Shown in pieces: positions 1 to 12,260 of a stretch of 64,000 bases of DNA. Below the pieces are notes generated by a model that was not told the DNA's origin, ran no database searches, and worked only from the letters and a program-made list of their open reading frames with translations. Source of the DNA: Cardiocondyla obscurior (Eukaryota > Arthropoda > Insecta > Hymenoptera > Formicidae); the NCBI RefSeq assembly GCF_019399895.1, contig NC_091870.1:6369001-6433000 (forward strand), in the 5' to 3' direction. Made by a program: the position numbers and the translations under genes. Each line of letters starts with the position of its first letter. Position 1 is the first letter of the stretch.

Positions 1-1031
1 TGCATAATTATACTCTATCAATGTTAATGTAATTTAAACGAAATTATTATTTTTCTGTTTTTTTTTTCTTTACTTCGTAAAATTATCGCAAGTACGTAAT
101 TTAAAAATATGTTTTTAATATTTTTTTTAATTATGTTTTAAAATTATATTTTTTTATATAATATTATATTTAATTAAATACATTTTTCTTTATATAAAAT
201 TATATTTTATTAAATACATAAATTTTAACGCGTAACTTTTATTGTACAGTAAGCTGTATTAAATACAGAAAAGTAACAATATAATTTTTAGTACAGTAGA
301 AATAAATCGGGCAAGTCTATCGAATCTTGTTTCATGTCTATAATGGCAGATTTCTACCTGAATCTCGAAAAGGATTTGAATCCGTCTCAGGAAACAGGTG
401 TCAAGAGGCCAAAGGGACGAGGCGAGGAAAGGGCAGAAGTAAAAGGAAAAAAAAGGAAAAAAAAAAAAAAAAAGAATTGGCGGGAGAAAAAGCGAAGTCT
501 CTGGCACCCAACTTCCCCTTGTCTTATATTCCTCGAGCGCATCGGGGGCCGTCGCAGGCAGGCTTCTCTCTCAAGGATAACGAGTAATCCTGGATAGTGG
601 ATCCGCCGATCTCTCTGAGGGAACCCACTCTCCTCTTCTCTTTCTGCTCACTTCTTTTCCTCGTCTGATCTCGATCCTTTCGGCCTATACGTAGATAATT
701 ACTGGCTTTTCGATTTTCGTACACGGTGCAGAATATCACGAGATGCATCTTGGAGTATAAAAATACCAAACCGTAGGTACCTTTATTTTTTTTTCTTTTT
801 TTTTCTTTTTTTTTTTTATTAAGGTCACTTTTGGCTAGTAAAATGGACAACACGAGATACCAATTATAGTTCATCTATCCTTTGCGATCTATCTTTGTCC
901 GTTCTTCTATCTTTCTATCCCTAGAACGTGACTCGACGAAAGATTGGGGTTTTGTTTTGACAAATCCTCGAGTACTCGCGCGTTCGAGTCTCTATCCTCG
1001 GTGGACCCACGTTTCTGGGTATCGTGCTTTT
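1..1031. other. AT-rich flank, no gene seen
   Basis: Positions 1-300 are strongly AT-rich with T and A runs. Several TTTATT words here are AATAAA on the minus strand, so this stretch could hold the 3' untranslated end of the minus-strand candidate ending at 1032. Positions 440-480 and 780-820 are A or T homopolymer tracts. The frames across this stretch are kept open by those tracts and I do not call them. Confidence 0.4.
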
Positions 1032-1280
1032 CTATGTGAGACCCCTTGCACTCATGTATTCGTGCCGAGTCCTCCGTTCTTCTCTTCCTTCCCGGCTATC
1101 GAACTGACGTGTCTGAGGGCTAAACAGAGAGAGGATATGGAAAGAGAGAAAGAGACGGGGGTACCTTAACTTGCTCGTCGTTTTGTCGGAGTCCCCACCA
1201 TCCTGGCCTGATGTAAACACGAGTGGCTGATAGCTGTGGGGCCCCGTGATCGTGGCGAGAGGCTGAAGAGGCAAGGGACC
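1032..1280 (-). CDS. Candidate terminal exon(s) with a 45-nt intron-like insert
   Basis: Unknown product. Read on the minus strand, a long pyrimidine tract ends in TTTCGCAG at 1281, a very good acceptor. The frame that follows (begins GPLPLQPLATITGPHSYQPL, later GQDGGDSDKTTSKL) is open to TAG at 1034-1032. It is hydrophilic, Ser/Thr/Gly rich and not low complexity. At 1165 the frame meets AAG|GTACCC, and 45 nt later there is CTCTCTGTTTAG, another strong acceptor. Removing 1164-1120 keeps the frame (TCA/SPQTRQFDSREGREE), and retaining it adds 15 residues, so both forms are coding. A 45-nt intron is short for insects. The acceptor phase (0) matches the donor of the upstream candidate exon at 2598-2462. 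What is seen: signals and frame. What is inferred: that this is a gene. No family recognised. Confidence 0.35.
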   Translation of the reverse strand, partial: GPLPLQPLATITGPHSYQPLVFTSGQDGGDSDKTTSKLRYPRLFLSFHILSLFSPQTRQFDSREGREERRTRHEYMSARGLT

Positions 1281-2281
1281 CTGCGAAAGGGACAACTAAG
1301 GAGAAAAAGAGAGGACGGAGAAAGAGAGGGAACTGTTTCGAGTCCGAGCGCTGCCGAGCCGAGACGAACCAGACCGAGTCGAGATACAAACGAAACGAGC
1401 AAAGGGAGAAAAAAAAAAAGTAAAACACGAGGGAGGCAAAGTGCAGCTGAGCTCCAAAGGCGTAGCCACTCGCAACTTTATTCGATCTCGACTTTAAGCC
1501 GATGTAGTACGTGCTTTCTGAGACGAGTTTAATGCAGTAAAAGAAAAAGAAAAAAAAAATTAAATAAGCTGCAGTTGTTTAGAAAATGTTAATTAACTCG
1601 TAATACATTTAATGTATGTATACTTAATTTTGTAAAAAAAGCATTTCATATAAATTTTTATTAAGTAATATTATATTATACGAAAATTCTTAATGGTCGC
1701 TTTTTTATAGTTTAAATTAGTGTTCTTTTCTTTTCTTTTTTTTTTTTTATAATGACCGCTATAATTATTTATTCCACATAATTTCTCGTTAACGATTAAA
1801 ATAATGAATGTAGGCCATCTATTGTCATCGGGGTTAGTCTGTGATTTTCCGGTAAAAAAAAAAAAAAATAAAAGTGAAAAACACGCGGCCGCTAAGCTGA
1901 CCTCGTCGAACGGTGCAAGAGGGATGATGCTTTTTTTCAGATTGAATAATGTCGAGCTGGTCCATTGTGTTTTGTGTGCAAGTCAGCCCTCAATAACCTA
2001 GGGCCCTAGTCAGACAAGGGCCTCAACGGTTTATATTCGTTGAATTGGGTCACAGCAAAGTGCTTGATTGTATTTTTTGTCCAGCCGCTCTCTCATCTCT
2101 TTTTCTTTTTTTTTTTCTTTCTTTCTCTCTTTCCCTCCCTCGCTCCCCCGGTTTTCTATCTGCCTCTCGCCAGATCTTGTTTTCCACTTGTTCCTCGTTT
2201 ATTTTCTCCTTCTCGCTTTTGCTTTCCGACGTCGCCCTCACTTCTTCTAGGATTCATCTAATTCTTTTTCTTTTTTTTTAG

Positions 2282-2329
2282 GGGCGAGAAACGTGAAAGA
2301 GCAAAAGGACCTACGGATGCGGGTGAAGG
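2282..2329 (+). CDS. Candidate 48-nt plus-strand microexon
   Basis: A near-ideal acceptor (a T-rich tract with two C interruptions, ending in TTTTTTTTTAG at 2281) is followed 48 nt later by AAGG|GTAAGTG, a near-consensus donor. The length is a multiple of three. Two frames are open: one reads GEKRERAKGPTDAGE, the other ARNVKEQKDLRMRVK; the third has TGA. Such symmetric small exons are typical of alternatively spliced cassettes, but no partner exon on this strand is identified nearby. It lies in the intron of the minus-strand candidate, so at most one of the two calls may be functional. Confidence 0.3.
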
Positions 2330-2461
2330 GTAAGTGTTATTATGAAAATGATACTATACCTGTAGCCAAGAGGACAAACCGCAGACCATGGTAATTACGC
2401 GTAATGAAACGCCCGAGTGGACGAGAGGCGGCGAGGAGCAATTGACGACGTTTATACTTAC

Positions 2462-2598
2462 ACGCCGTGGATCTGAAAACCGAGTAAACTGCGACGCGAT
2501 ATCGCGTGTAAATAAGCCATAAAAATCGGCGCACCCTTCTTTCATACAGATGATTACACGTAATGTTTTCGATGGTGAGGCACAGGAAACGCGAAGTT
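2462..2598 (-). CDS. Candidate minus-strand exon upstream of 1280-1032
   Basis: Unknown product. The donor on the minus strand is CGT|GTAAGTATA, close to consensus. The acceptor is the first AG (AACGAAG) after a TTGTTTTTTAACAC tract that also resembles a branch point. The frame between is open for 45 codons (LRVSCASPSKTLRV, then MKEGCADFYGLFTRDIASQF). An in-frame ATG at 2545 could alternatively start translation, but its context is poor. The exon ends in phase 0, which fits the phase 0 start of the exon at 1280 across a 1.18 kb intron. Composition is ordinary, with no low complexity. The join is inferred only from phase and signals. Confidence 0.25.
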
Positions 2599-2599
2599 C

Positions 2600-5500
2600 T
2601 TCGTTACAAAGTGTTAAAAAACAAATTTTTCAAACACAAGAATATAATATATTTCATTTTGCAATTTCAAAATTAGAAAAAAAAAAAAAGTGTCTTTAAC
2701 AGACCGAGTTATCGTGTAATAATACAACACTTAATCATCGAGTTACATCGCCACATGCCTAATATCGCGTTTCAAAACACAAGTCCGGCCATTATTCACA
2801 CATCACGGCGCGTATCTTACTCTCGTCGATTTACGTTCCTACCGGTCATCTTCCGTTACTTAGGATGTCGTACATGTGCGTGGTCCACATCTGAAATTCC
2901 CGAACACGTGTTTCACCCGCGGTCGCACAATGTTTTTAGCCTTTTGTTTGACGTGAATCACCTTCCATGTGACTCTCTCGGCCGCGTAGCGCCGGCGTGT
3001 GCGTAAAGTACGCGGCGTAAGTCGGCTGTATGTGGATGTTCAACAGGTACGTGGGGACCCCGCCGTCTTTCTCTTTCTCTCGCCCGCGCCGCTCTCTATA
3101 CGGAAACGCTATGTTACACACGTACGAGCAGCTCCATACATGATGAAGGGCTTCCAGTATTGTCTCTCTCACCCTGTATGACTCACTAGAGGCGAACCAT
3201 AAAATAGTCATAGAAGTGAGTTATGCCGCGACCCTCGAGCGCCGTAACAAACTCACGTACCACGCGACTTCTGGCGGACGCGCTACCTGTGTTGACGGCC
3301 TCGATATACACCGGACACGTTAACTAATGTTCGTCAACGGCCGGCTACGCGCTGCGGCCTCGCATTAATTGAATTTACGTTTTCTCCGCCGAGTTATTGA
3401 CTCCTCGGATGAGCAGCTATTAAACGCTAATCGGTACGGCTCGCTGATTACATTTGACATTCCGCGAATGATTTAGAGAAACGTAAATCTACGTTTTATT
3501 GGAACGCCGGTTATTTATAGGCGCCTGCTTTATTAACTCATTACCTTCTTTTTTATATCGCCGCCTGTCCCGCGGCATCTTAATCGCACGTTTCTTTCGT
3601 CGCCAATAAAAGAAACGAAAGGTGACAAATCTATTACTGTAAGAATTAATAATTTCGAATTGAACGCCGATAAAGATTTACGCTCTTCTCAAGATTTGTA
3701 AATTATATACCGTATGCAGCTACAATATTTTACTTTCTCTAATTATCGAACGGTCGTGTTTGTATTTATTGGAGAGTTTCACAGATAAGCGAGATAACGT
3801 TTCGCTATTTGCAAACCTGTTTAGGCGCATTCGTTGTTACTTGTTTAACGGTCAATCTCACTCTGTTGCACAATGGTCAAGCCGTTTTTCTCTCTTCGCG
3901 TTAGCGTTATTAATGCGGCTTTACCGCCGCAGTTTCTTCGATTTCTTTTGGCTTGAACGCCCGAGATAACAATCTACGATGGCGCGCGCAGGTTGGACGG
4001 TATAAATTGATAGACTTCGGAAAGACACCACGGAAGGGGTTAGCTACCGCATGCGGCCCAATGTCAGTCGGTACGCTCGACGAATACGTTGACAGAGATT
4101 GAAAGCGACAGTTAGATAAGTAGAGAATAGATGCTCGATCGTGAATAACAAGTAGATTAGCTTGCTCTACCGCGGCAATCATTTTCAGATGGATCCGATA
4201 GATTTGCGAGACGGCTTACTCAATATCGGAAACGCGCCGCAGGAAAGTGGCGCGTGTTTATGAAAATCAATCGGGCGAGTGAAATCGGCCACTGCCGCGA
4301 GGGAATTTTTATCGGTGGCTCAAGTAAACTGCGATAATCTTATAAATAATTTTCTCGCCGATGTTAATAACGCGGTGCCACAGTCGGAGCTCGTATCTTT
4401 TTAACATCGCGATATCGCGCGCGTATCTGAGATTCATATCGCAGTCGAAAGAGCATTTCCATACATAAATACGTCTTAGAAAATTATTTCAACAATTTGG
4501 TTATATAATTACGCCGCTAAATGTTTATTATACCGTTCGATCCCGGTCGTGGCTCCCTGTGTGGCAGCGAGAAGATGAAAAAGATACTGCGCGCATGTAG
4601 CGTGCACGCGACGGTCTATCGTTCTTTCGGCCGTTGAAAGCTCAGTCCGTATAGCTTAAACTCGCGTCTAGTATTTCCAGCTGCCGTAGAAAACGAAATC
4701 GTTAGCCAAGTCATTTCTTCGCTCTCGTTGCTCCCGACACATGGCTAACAGTGACCCAGATCTAAAGTGGCTGATAATTACAGCGAGTTGTCAGCGAGTA
4801 GCAGAAAGTAAATCTAAGCGTCTACTGGACGTCGAGGAATCATTCTCGAGTGGCCAGTGTGGATGGCAGGTCATTGCACAGCGGGGGCGGGGAATAAAAT
4901 TGAAAGGAGAGAAAGAAAGAGAGAGATAGATAAGGGGAAGAGTGCACGGGGCTAAATCGAGAATAGAAATGCGCACATCATTCAGTGTGTCCAGGCATGA
5001 ACGTTCGGGATTAGCCCAGTTGTCCTAAGTAAGCACTTTCGAGCTTTGAATAGTATAAAACGATGTCGTCGCTTTAAAACACAAACGGGATCAACTAATA
5101 GAAAGTAGGACGGGAGGGCAGGAGGGAACGACAGACCAGGATCTAAATAGTGATTTACTTTTTTCTTCCCGTTTTCTTTTTCTGTTTTTTTTTTTTTTTT
5201 TTTTTTTTTTAATCTTTGAGTGATATGTAGCCTCTTTCTAAATAAGCGTAGATAAGTTTTATCTTAATTACCGCGTATTTAAAAAAAAAAACTTACGTCT
5301 TTTATATGTAAAAAAAAAAAAAAACAGAGTTTACGTGAATTTATAATTCGCAATTTATATTTGATAATATCGACGACACTTATAATGTAATTTTTTTTTT
5401 TTTTAAGTAGAGGTACAAAAAAATATCATTTTTTAACGCGATTTGCATGCGTTATTTGACACCATTTCATCAATAACCGTCGCTGTTCACACTGGTGGGT

Positions 5501-7310
5501 GACGATCTCTGCAGGTACGTGAAAACGTATTCGTGTAATGAAGAAGAGAGGAGGAACCACGGTCGCTCGTCTCCGTCACGGCTACCGTCTCACAATAGGG
5601 TGTTTTCCGTCCCTTTCACCCCTGCAGCTTCTTATTTTCATAGAACGGCAAAGGTGTAGCTTAACACCGAGATTTACATATCAATAGCTCCCCTACTAAG
5701 TTCGCAGGTGTACTACCCCGTGCAGTATAAAAGAAAGAACAAACCTTTTGGGACAAGTGTGTTACGGCGAGCACTGCGGAGAAACGGTTACACCACGATT
5801 TTTGTACCCGCCTGTCTCCGTCTCGGTCGCACTCGGTGGGACCCCTCTTCGCCTTTTGGTTACGTTCGGGGACCAGGGCGAGAGAGGAAGGTTCGCATTA
5901 TCGAGGGGTCGGGAATCGAGGGTAACCGAGTGCGGAGTGTATGGGAATCTCACAGGTGTATAGTTTTCTAAGAGAGCGGAGGACTTTGCCCCAGGCGAAC
6001 GTTCGCTGTGCACGGGGGTGCGTGCGAGACACAGGGGGGAGAAGAGAGAGAACGAGGCCGAGGGGGGAAGGGGGGGGTTATGACTGTGATGGCGATATTA
6101 AAACACAATATCCTGCAGAACGAGAGAGAGCGCGACGTAGGTAACGTTGAAAATGTACGGCGATGGAAAGTGATGACACTGCTCGAATGCACGTGCATGG
6201 GAATTCGATACTCTCCGCTTGAAAGACGGGGGGCGAGGGGGAGGAGGGGAGGGTGCGCGAGGGAGATAGACCAGACGGGTCAAGAGTACTATCGTAAAGT
6301 CCCACGGATCGAAGCCTTGGAAATTTCAATCGCTCCTGTAATCCTTCATCCATCGATATGTCGAAAGATTATCCACGGTGCATGCGCGTGGTGAGGCAGA
6401 GCTGAATATGCGTCACGTCGCGGTCTAAGGAGGAGCGCGATGCGCTTTATGCATTAGTCATTATCCATCTAATACACGTAATTGTACATATTGAATATGA
6501 AGCTCCGCGTGACTGAAATTAAGAAAAATGTAAGGAGATGTCTGTTAATGGCATCATCAATCAGACCTGGCAAATGGCTCTACCAATGATACAATCGCAA
6601 TAAAACGGTAGTCGTAAACGCTCGTACCATCGACCATGAAAGGGTTAATGTTTATCGAATTTAACGATGCGATGGTAAAAAGATACGACGGTTAAAGGTA
6701 AAAGCGGTTTGCTAAAGAGAACGTTGAACCTAGGGGAAAAAAAAAAAAAGAAAAAAAGAAAAACAGAGCTGCTGCGTCACTTGAAATAAATTAATCAAAA
6801 ATCGATGCGTTTTTTATATTACATTAAATATAATATACGTAGATGAATATATTAACGAACTGCCGTTTATTCGGAGATAAAGAAAAACTGCTTTTACTGT
6901 ATTTTAAAACGTGTTGCGCAATATCAAACGGATAATAGCTATCGCCCAGCTGTAGTTTAAAGTCGTTTAACTTTGACTGCGTAGTCTCGATGGTCCCTTT
7001 CTTCGCGACAATAAAAAAGAATTTCGTGCTGAATGAAAAGAAAATTATCTTTGAAAATTCACAGCAGACTTGAGGCTCAATTGCACGGCTCGTTTTTTTT
7101 TTCAACAAATCTTTCTCTTCCAACGTAGGACGACAGAGAAAAAAAAAAAAAAAAAATTTACGGACATCTTCAACGTCTAATACACACATGCATCCCGAAC
7201 GCGTAAATGCGATTGGTACGTTTTTCGTAGTAAATTTTCCGAAAGCGAGAGTAGGGCGTATATCGATCAGGTACTGCCTTTAGCTCGCTATGGATGACGT
7301 TTTGTTCGTT
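2600..7310. other. Mostly nonc oding stretch with homopolymer runs
   Basis: No gene can be supported here. It holds a CAG|GTACGTG donor-like site at about 3045 on the plus strand, a 26-T run at 5185-5210, further A runs at 5281-5325, and a G/A-rich block at 6030-6260 that keeps many frames open on both strands. Sequence from 3300 to 4600 is CpG-rich and otherwise featureless. Confidence 0.4.
5185..5210. repeat. T26 homopolymer
   Basis: An uninterrupted run of 26 T, the longest single homopolymer I see in the window. It is not preceded by a recognisable retroposon body, and no target duplication is obvious around it. Confidence 0.9.
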
Positions 7311-7314
7311 TTAG

Positions 7315-7485
7315 GCCTTGCTCCCGTACAAGAGGGAACCAAGGGGCCTGATGAGTCACGGACGGTGCCCCGCGGCGAGAGGAACAGTGACTCTCAAGTT
7401 GCTTTCTGCACAAATTTTGCACCGAAAGTTACTCCTTAAATTTTGCGACGCTGCTATCGATAAAAACTTGAATACAAAAATATAA
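7315..7485 (+). CDS. Weak candidate exon after a T-rich acceptor
   Basis: GTTTTGTTCGTTTTAG ends at 7314. One frame is open for 56 codons to TAA at 7483-7485 (ALLPYKREPRGLMSHGRCPA at its start), and a second for 40 codons. No good donor lies inside, so it could only be a terminal exon. No polyadenylation signal follows closely. Reported because it precedes the better model at 7861-8421 on the same strand. Confidence 0.12.
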   Translation, partial: ALLPYKREPRGLMSHGRCPAARGTVTLKLLSAQILHRKLLLKFCDAAIDKNLNTKI

Positions 7486-7860
7486 TTCCGGCTGAGAAAA
7501 AGAAAAAAAGAATACATAATATATTAACTTTCGCACGTAATAAGCAAAAAGTAAATTTTTTTTTAAAGAAACAAAATTTAATCTAGAATTATATATTTTG
7601 CTTTAAGATTCATACATATCTCTAAGTGTGCGCATTGTTGAAATGTAATTTAAAAATAATTTTAATTCTTTTTCATTGTTTGGAAGACAACTGTCGTCGG
7701 TTTTAATAACGCGTTTTGATTTCGCGTGACATATATGACGCCGCAGAAGAACGAGAATTTGAGAACCGTCCGACGATAGCCAAGGGTTAGGAACACGTGC
7801 AGTCTTGAACGGTCCAGGTCCCCCCTCCTCTCTCCCGTCCTCCCCCGTAAACGTGTTCAG

Positions 7861-8421
7861 ATCGTACTCCAACGAATGTGTGAGTTAAGATATAGGAGCC
7901 TTTTCCCTTCTCCCTTGTTCGTCCCGACAGCCACCTCGTCTCCTCTCCCACTTCTCTGTCCTAAGTTATATCCGAGAGGGGAAGATTTGTATTTGTGCAT
8001 CAGATGTATTGTTTGTGTAGGTTGGCTTCGCTGGCAGGTTAGCCACCTGTTGACCTGAACCTCGGGCCTATCGGCGACGATGTTTTTAAACTACCCCTCC
8101 ACCGATCAATCCTAATCTTTATTTTGTCCTCAGGGGCCTCCAACCCGAGTAATGCGCACGGAACTGCGCATTTTAAATCGCCGTCCGTCAACTGGATGCA
8201 CTTCTCTCCTACCATCCTGCCTCCATTTTCCCTCCCTCTTCCCTCCGCGCGAAAGGCACACTAGGGAGCTGGGCTGCAAAACGATTCCACGTTTTGCGAA
8301 GTTCGAAAAATCCTTTGTCAGTCGTAGGCAAGACCATACCCTTTGTAAGCTCAGTCGAAACGTGTTCGAGTTTTCCTTGTCGCTGTCAGGATATCAGGAT
8401 TGGTCTTCTCAACGGCATTGA
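7861..8421 (+). CDS. Candidate two-exon gene 3' part (7861-8037, 8134-8421)
   Basis: Unknown product. A C/T tract with CGTGTTCAG ends at 7860. Of the three frames after it only one stays open, and it runs to CTGGCAG|GTTAGC at 8037/8038, a moderate donor. A 96-nt intron, a usual insect size, ends in TTATTTTGTCCTCAG at 8133, a strong acceptor. The downstream frame in matching phase stays open 95 codons to TGA at 8419-8421. The joined reading includes IVLQRMCELRYRSLF, a Cys-rich LYLCIRCIVCVGWLRWQ segment at the exon end, then GPPTRVMRTELRILNRRPST and a basic C-terminal half. An ATG lies at 7876, so this could also be a complete 150-aa product. The only-one-frame match across the intron is the main support. 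Confidence 0.3.
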
Positions 8422-8894
8422 AAAAAACTCTCCGACATTGTCAATATGTAAAACTTCACCGCGCTAGACTTTACACTTTTATGGTTCGCAGAAAATATCT
8501 TTCCATAAATCAAGCTGTAAAGAAACTTTTTGATATTTTATTTGTCAACCCGCGAATGTTTTAATTTCATTGAAAACAAAAAAAAAAAAAAAAGAACAAA
8601 AGTGTTACGGAGCTGGTTTTGTGCGCATCAAATATTCCGATATCAGATGTCGCGCGTATGTAAAGACACGATTTTATTATTACGTCTACGCTGCTACGTC
8701 CTTTTATTTCTGAATTAACATTTTGAGGAAGCGATTAATGCAAATGCGTGCGAGATAGTCGCAGAAGGAATCGAACGTGATTTGTTTGAGACGAAAGAAA
8801 AGGAGGAAAAAAAAAAAGAGAAAAAAAAAAAGAAAAAAAAGAATGCTGATTGGCGCGTAAATAAAGCAGCGTGCATCCTTCGTTGCGGCCTTAC

Positions 8895-9022
8895 CTCTAC
8901 GTATACGACGATACAATCTCAGCAACGAAGATATTCATGTTGGAATGAGATTTCCATCCGGAATTGCTGCTGGCCCGGTTCCAGCTGAACCTACGGGGCG
9001 CCCGGCGATCCTTCCAACAATC
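8895..9022 (-). other. Candidate spliced exon with stops in all coding frames
   Basis: On the minus strand, ATCGATTTGCAG precedes 9022 and TAGAG|GTAAGG follows 8895, giving a 128-nt segment with good sites at both ends. The best frame (DCWKDRRAPRRFSWNRASSN at its start, three Trp) runs 41 codons but hits TAG two bases before the donor. The next-best ends in TGA. As an internal exon it would fit a 5' untranslated exon or a noncoding RNA. The plus strand also has a 77-codon open frame here (GMRFPSGIAAGPVPAEPTGR), so the strand is uncertain. Confidence 0.25.
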
Positions 9023-9029
9023 CTGCAAA

Positions 9030-12000
9030 TCGATTCAAACATATTCAAAGCTATTCTCCGATATATACGCGGATACTGTCACCGTCCTGTAATAGCCGCG
9101 AGACTACAATAGAGCTCGTTGTCACACGTACCGTTTAAATCAAGCGCGTTCTGACTCACGTGTGGACGCAGCTACGCGGGCGAATCCCGCGCCCGCGACG
9201 GTACGATCCAATAAATAAGATATTCGAATTTTTACGTTCATCACGGTGCCCGGCCGTAAACTTTCTTTCGCGTTCGGCCTGTTCCTTTTAGTGAAAAGAG
9301 CTACAAATTGGATCTATGCAAATGCCGCGGACGCGGCTGAAAATATATAAATTAGAAATTATTACGTAAGACCGTGCGTTTTAATCTGGCCGGCGATCTA
9401 ATCTGGTACCGCGTTTCATTTTCTAGCGGAAATAGTCGTGGCAGCTCGATTAAGAGTGGCAAAACATTTACGATTGTGCCGGCAGACGTCAAAAATGCGC
9501 GCTATCTGAAATTATAAGATAATGCAGCACGCGTTAATTACGACGCGATCTGTTTGTCTGGGAGCGAGCCCGTGGTCGCTGTATCTTGCGTTTTACGCGG
9601 AGGAGAGCTTGGAGGGATCGTGAAAGAGAGAGAGAGGAGGAGGGTAAGCGAGATAAAGAGAGAAGAAGACAGGAAGATAGCTGATAAGCGTGCTCAAGGG
9701 TGCGATTATGTGGGAAAATAGAAATTATCTCATCTAACAGCCGCTTGGCACTCGCGTATCGCGCAACCGTGCGCCGAGATACGGGTTCCGTTTTCCTAAT
9801 CGCGGAAAATGGTTATAATTAAAAGGACCCCCTTGTGTGCGGCGGTGCGGCGGCGAGCGAGCAACGGGAATGCTCACACTCGCGGAAACTGCAAGTGCAC
9901 TGGCACAATAATGCCCGCCGGCAATCGTTCGTTCGTTCGTTCGTTCGTTCGTTCGTTCGTTCGTTCGCTCGCTCGCTTGCTCGCTCGCTCGCGATTGGCC
10001 GACGCCTAATTTCCTTTCCGTTATTCATAGGCAACGCGCTCTCTATCTCTGATCTATCTGCTGTAGCTTTACGGCTAATTAGCTGGCCGATCTACTTGCG
10101 CCGCGCGGCGGTCAGAACACGGCAATAATTAAGTCGACCGGCTATCGTTGCGCTCTCGATTACTTCTATCGATGATTGCGGTTTAATATCGCCCGTTAGC
10201 GCTGCACCCCAATGAGCCTCACTCACGCATTACGACAGGTACACGCGATCTCCACGCTTGTCCGTCATTGAATGCACATGTCGTCTCTTTTCTTGCAAAC
10301 CCGGCGAAATTGCGGCATCCGTAATTCGCAGCGCGAGATTAAAATCTGAAACGCAGGTACGTGCTTCCGCATTTAACTTTCGATCTCGTGATTCCTGTCC
10401 ACCGTCCCGATGTCAAATACGTAAAATACTGTAATATAATAATAAAAAAAATATCGTCTATTTAAATAACTTTCAAGTTCACGGCATTACCCGCAAACGT
10501 ACGCGTCTCATAGTGCGTTACAATTAATTTAATGCGCAACGATATTCGTTACAATAAACTGAAATATATAAATTTGATATCCCGTTGCTTTGTTGAAACG
10601 TTAATTGCGCGGGACAATAGGTCCGGGGATGTCATTAGTCGTCGATTCTCTCGTGCGTTACGCGCTCGCGTAAGAGACGAGCGTTGTACGTATTTAATTT
10701 AATTAGTACGCCGCTCGCGCGCGCGGAGGATTCATGCTACGGGCGGTATTGTGCGGAAGAAAATCATTGGCAACGAAATGTCGCGGTCTGTTAACCCGCG
10801 ACAATCATCGGTGAGTCAGCGTTTTGAACAAAAATCACCGAGCTGTTGATAAAAGTGAAGTGTCTCATTTTGTAGTACGTTCGCTTGAGCATGTTGCAGT
10901 ATCGTAACGCCGATGCCGGTGCGGCAATATTCGGATGGCGTCATTTTCTCTCACGATATAACAAACCATCGGTCTCTTTTTCTTTTGTTTAAGCCAGCGA
11001 GACATGTCATTCGTTGTTACGCCGTTGCCAAAATTGTGCAACAGAGACGGGCTCGATAGATTAGCAATAAACGGCGTTGCTACCTGTTAGAAAATCGAAC
11101 GCGAAGTCGCGCGTATTGAACGTAATGCAGATATATCAAAATTAATAGGTGCGCAAGAATTATCGCGTATAAAAATTATTCGATTTTAATAGAATTGAAT
11201 ATAAAATTTAATAATCAGAAAGAAACACAAGAAAGAGAGAGAGAAAAAAAGAAAAGAGAGACAGATTAAATATTATTAGTTATATAACTCGATTAATACG
11301 CAATTAATAATTATTTGATTAAAAGACGTACGCTTCGGTCGATCTAATATCGAAGATATAGATATTTTTCTTATTCACGCGGCTGGATGTTAATATAAGA
11401 AGCCGGCTTATTGCAGTTTGCAAGAACAATCGGTCAATGACATACTACGAGGCAATAATAACGGGAAAACTCATTACGTGTACTCGATGTGTTTAGTTTT
11501 GTTGTTGGCACACTGCGCTATGCAATAATAGCATGCGGTCTGATTTTGACAGAAACACCTGAGTGATAAAAGTTTTTACTGGTCAACGGCGCGGGGATAT
11601 CGTTGCAGAAAATTACCGTTCGATTGCGCACTACCGCGTAATATTTGTAATCTTACGCGGGACAAAGAAACCCTCGCGTGTCCGTGGACGATCGAGATTG
11701 GACCGTCGATAGCTGTAACGGTTATCTGGGTTATCTCACCTGTTGTTTATCCAGGCGATTTCGTCAGAGGTAACGCGATGGATACGGGGACAAAGTTTCG
11801 AACGCCTCGTTTACCATACCATCGCGCTGCGTAATAACGGCGAGGTAATTTTACAAAACTTTCGGTGATTCGAAAGATATATTCTTGTATTTAACGAGCG
11901 GTAATAATTTTATTACGCGTATGCATTTATATTTAAATTACGAAAATTATATTGGGAATAAGAAATGTATTAATATTACGTAACGAAAATTACTTTTGTG

Positions 12001-12170
12001 GTTGAGGAAGATCGTTGCTCTCCGTACCTCCGATCCATTATTCGCGTTACAATGCACGAGTGCGCAACCAATCATCAAAGTGGAAAATATCATCGAATCA
12101 CGCCTTTCTCTCTTTCTTCTCTTCTCCCCCCCTTTTTTTTTCCTTTTTTTTTATTGTTTCTAACACACTC
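9030..12170. other. Noncoding CpG-rich stretch
   Basis: No exon supported. Holds the TTCG/CTCG microsatellite at 9925-9992 and a GA-rich block at 9610-9680. The sequence around 10.2-11.9 kb mixes short AT-rich and CpG-rich pieces without long frames, which is what an intron or intergenic DNA would look like. Confidence 0.45.
9925..9992. repeat. Compound tetranucleotide repeat (TTCG)10 to (CTCG)n
   Basis: About ten perfect TTCG units run into six CTCG-type units, one changed to CTTG. The change of unit by one base suggests one array with an old point mutation that then spread. It encodes FVRS-like repeats in one frame, which is not evidence of a protein. Confidence 0.92.
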
Positions 12171-12173
12171 CAG

Positions 12174-12260
12174 ATAAATAATTGCGTGTCATTATGTAAA
12201 TGGTATACAAAACCATCGCCGGCGCGGGTACACAATGATGCTAATGACACGAGATGCTAA
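12174..12260 (+). CDS. Candidate small terminal exon
   Basis: A long C/T tract, then TTTCTAACACACTCCAG: a consensus-like branch point (CTAAC) and acceptor at 12173. Only one frame opens after it (INNCVSLCKWYTKPSPARVH, 28 codons, then TAA... at 12258-12260); the other two stop within six bases. No polyadenylation signal was seen close by. Too short to be convincing alone. Confidence 0.18.
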   Translation: MNNCVSLCKWYTKPSPARVHNDANDTRC

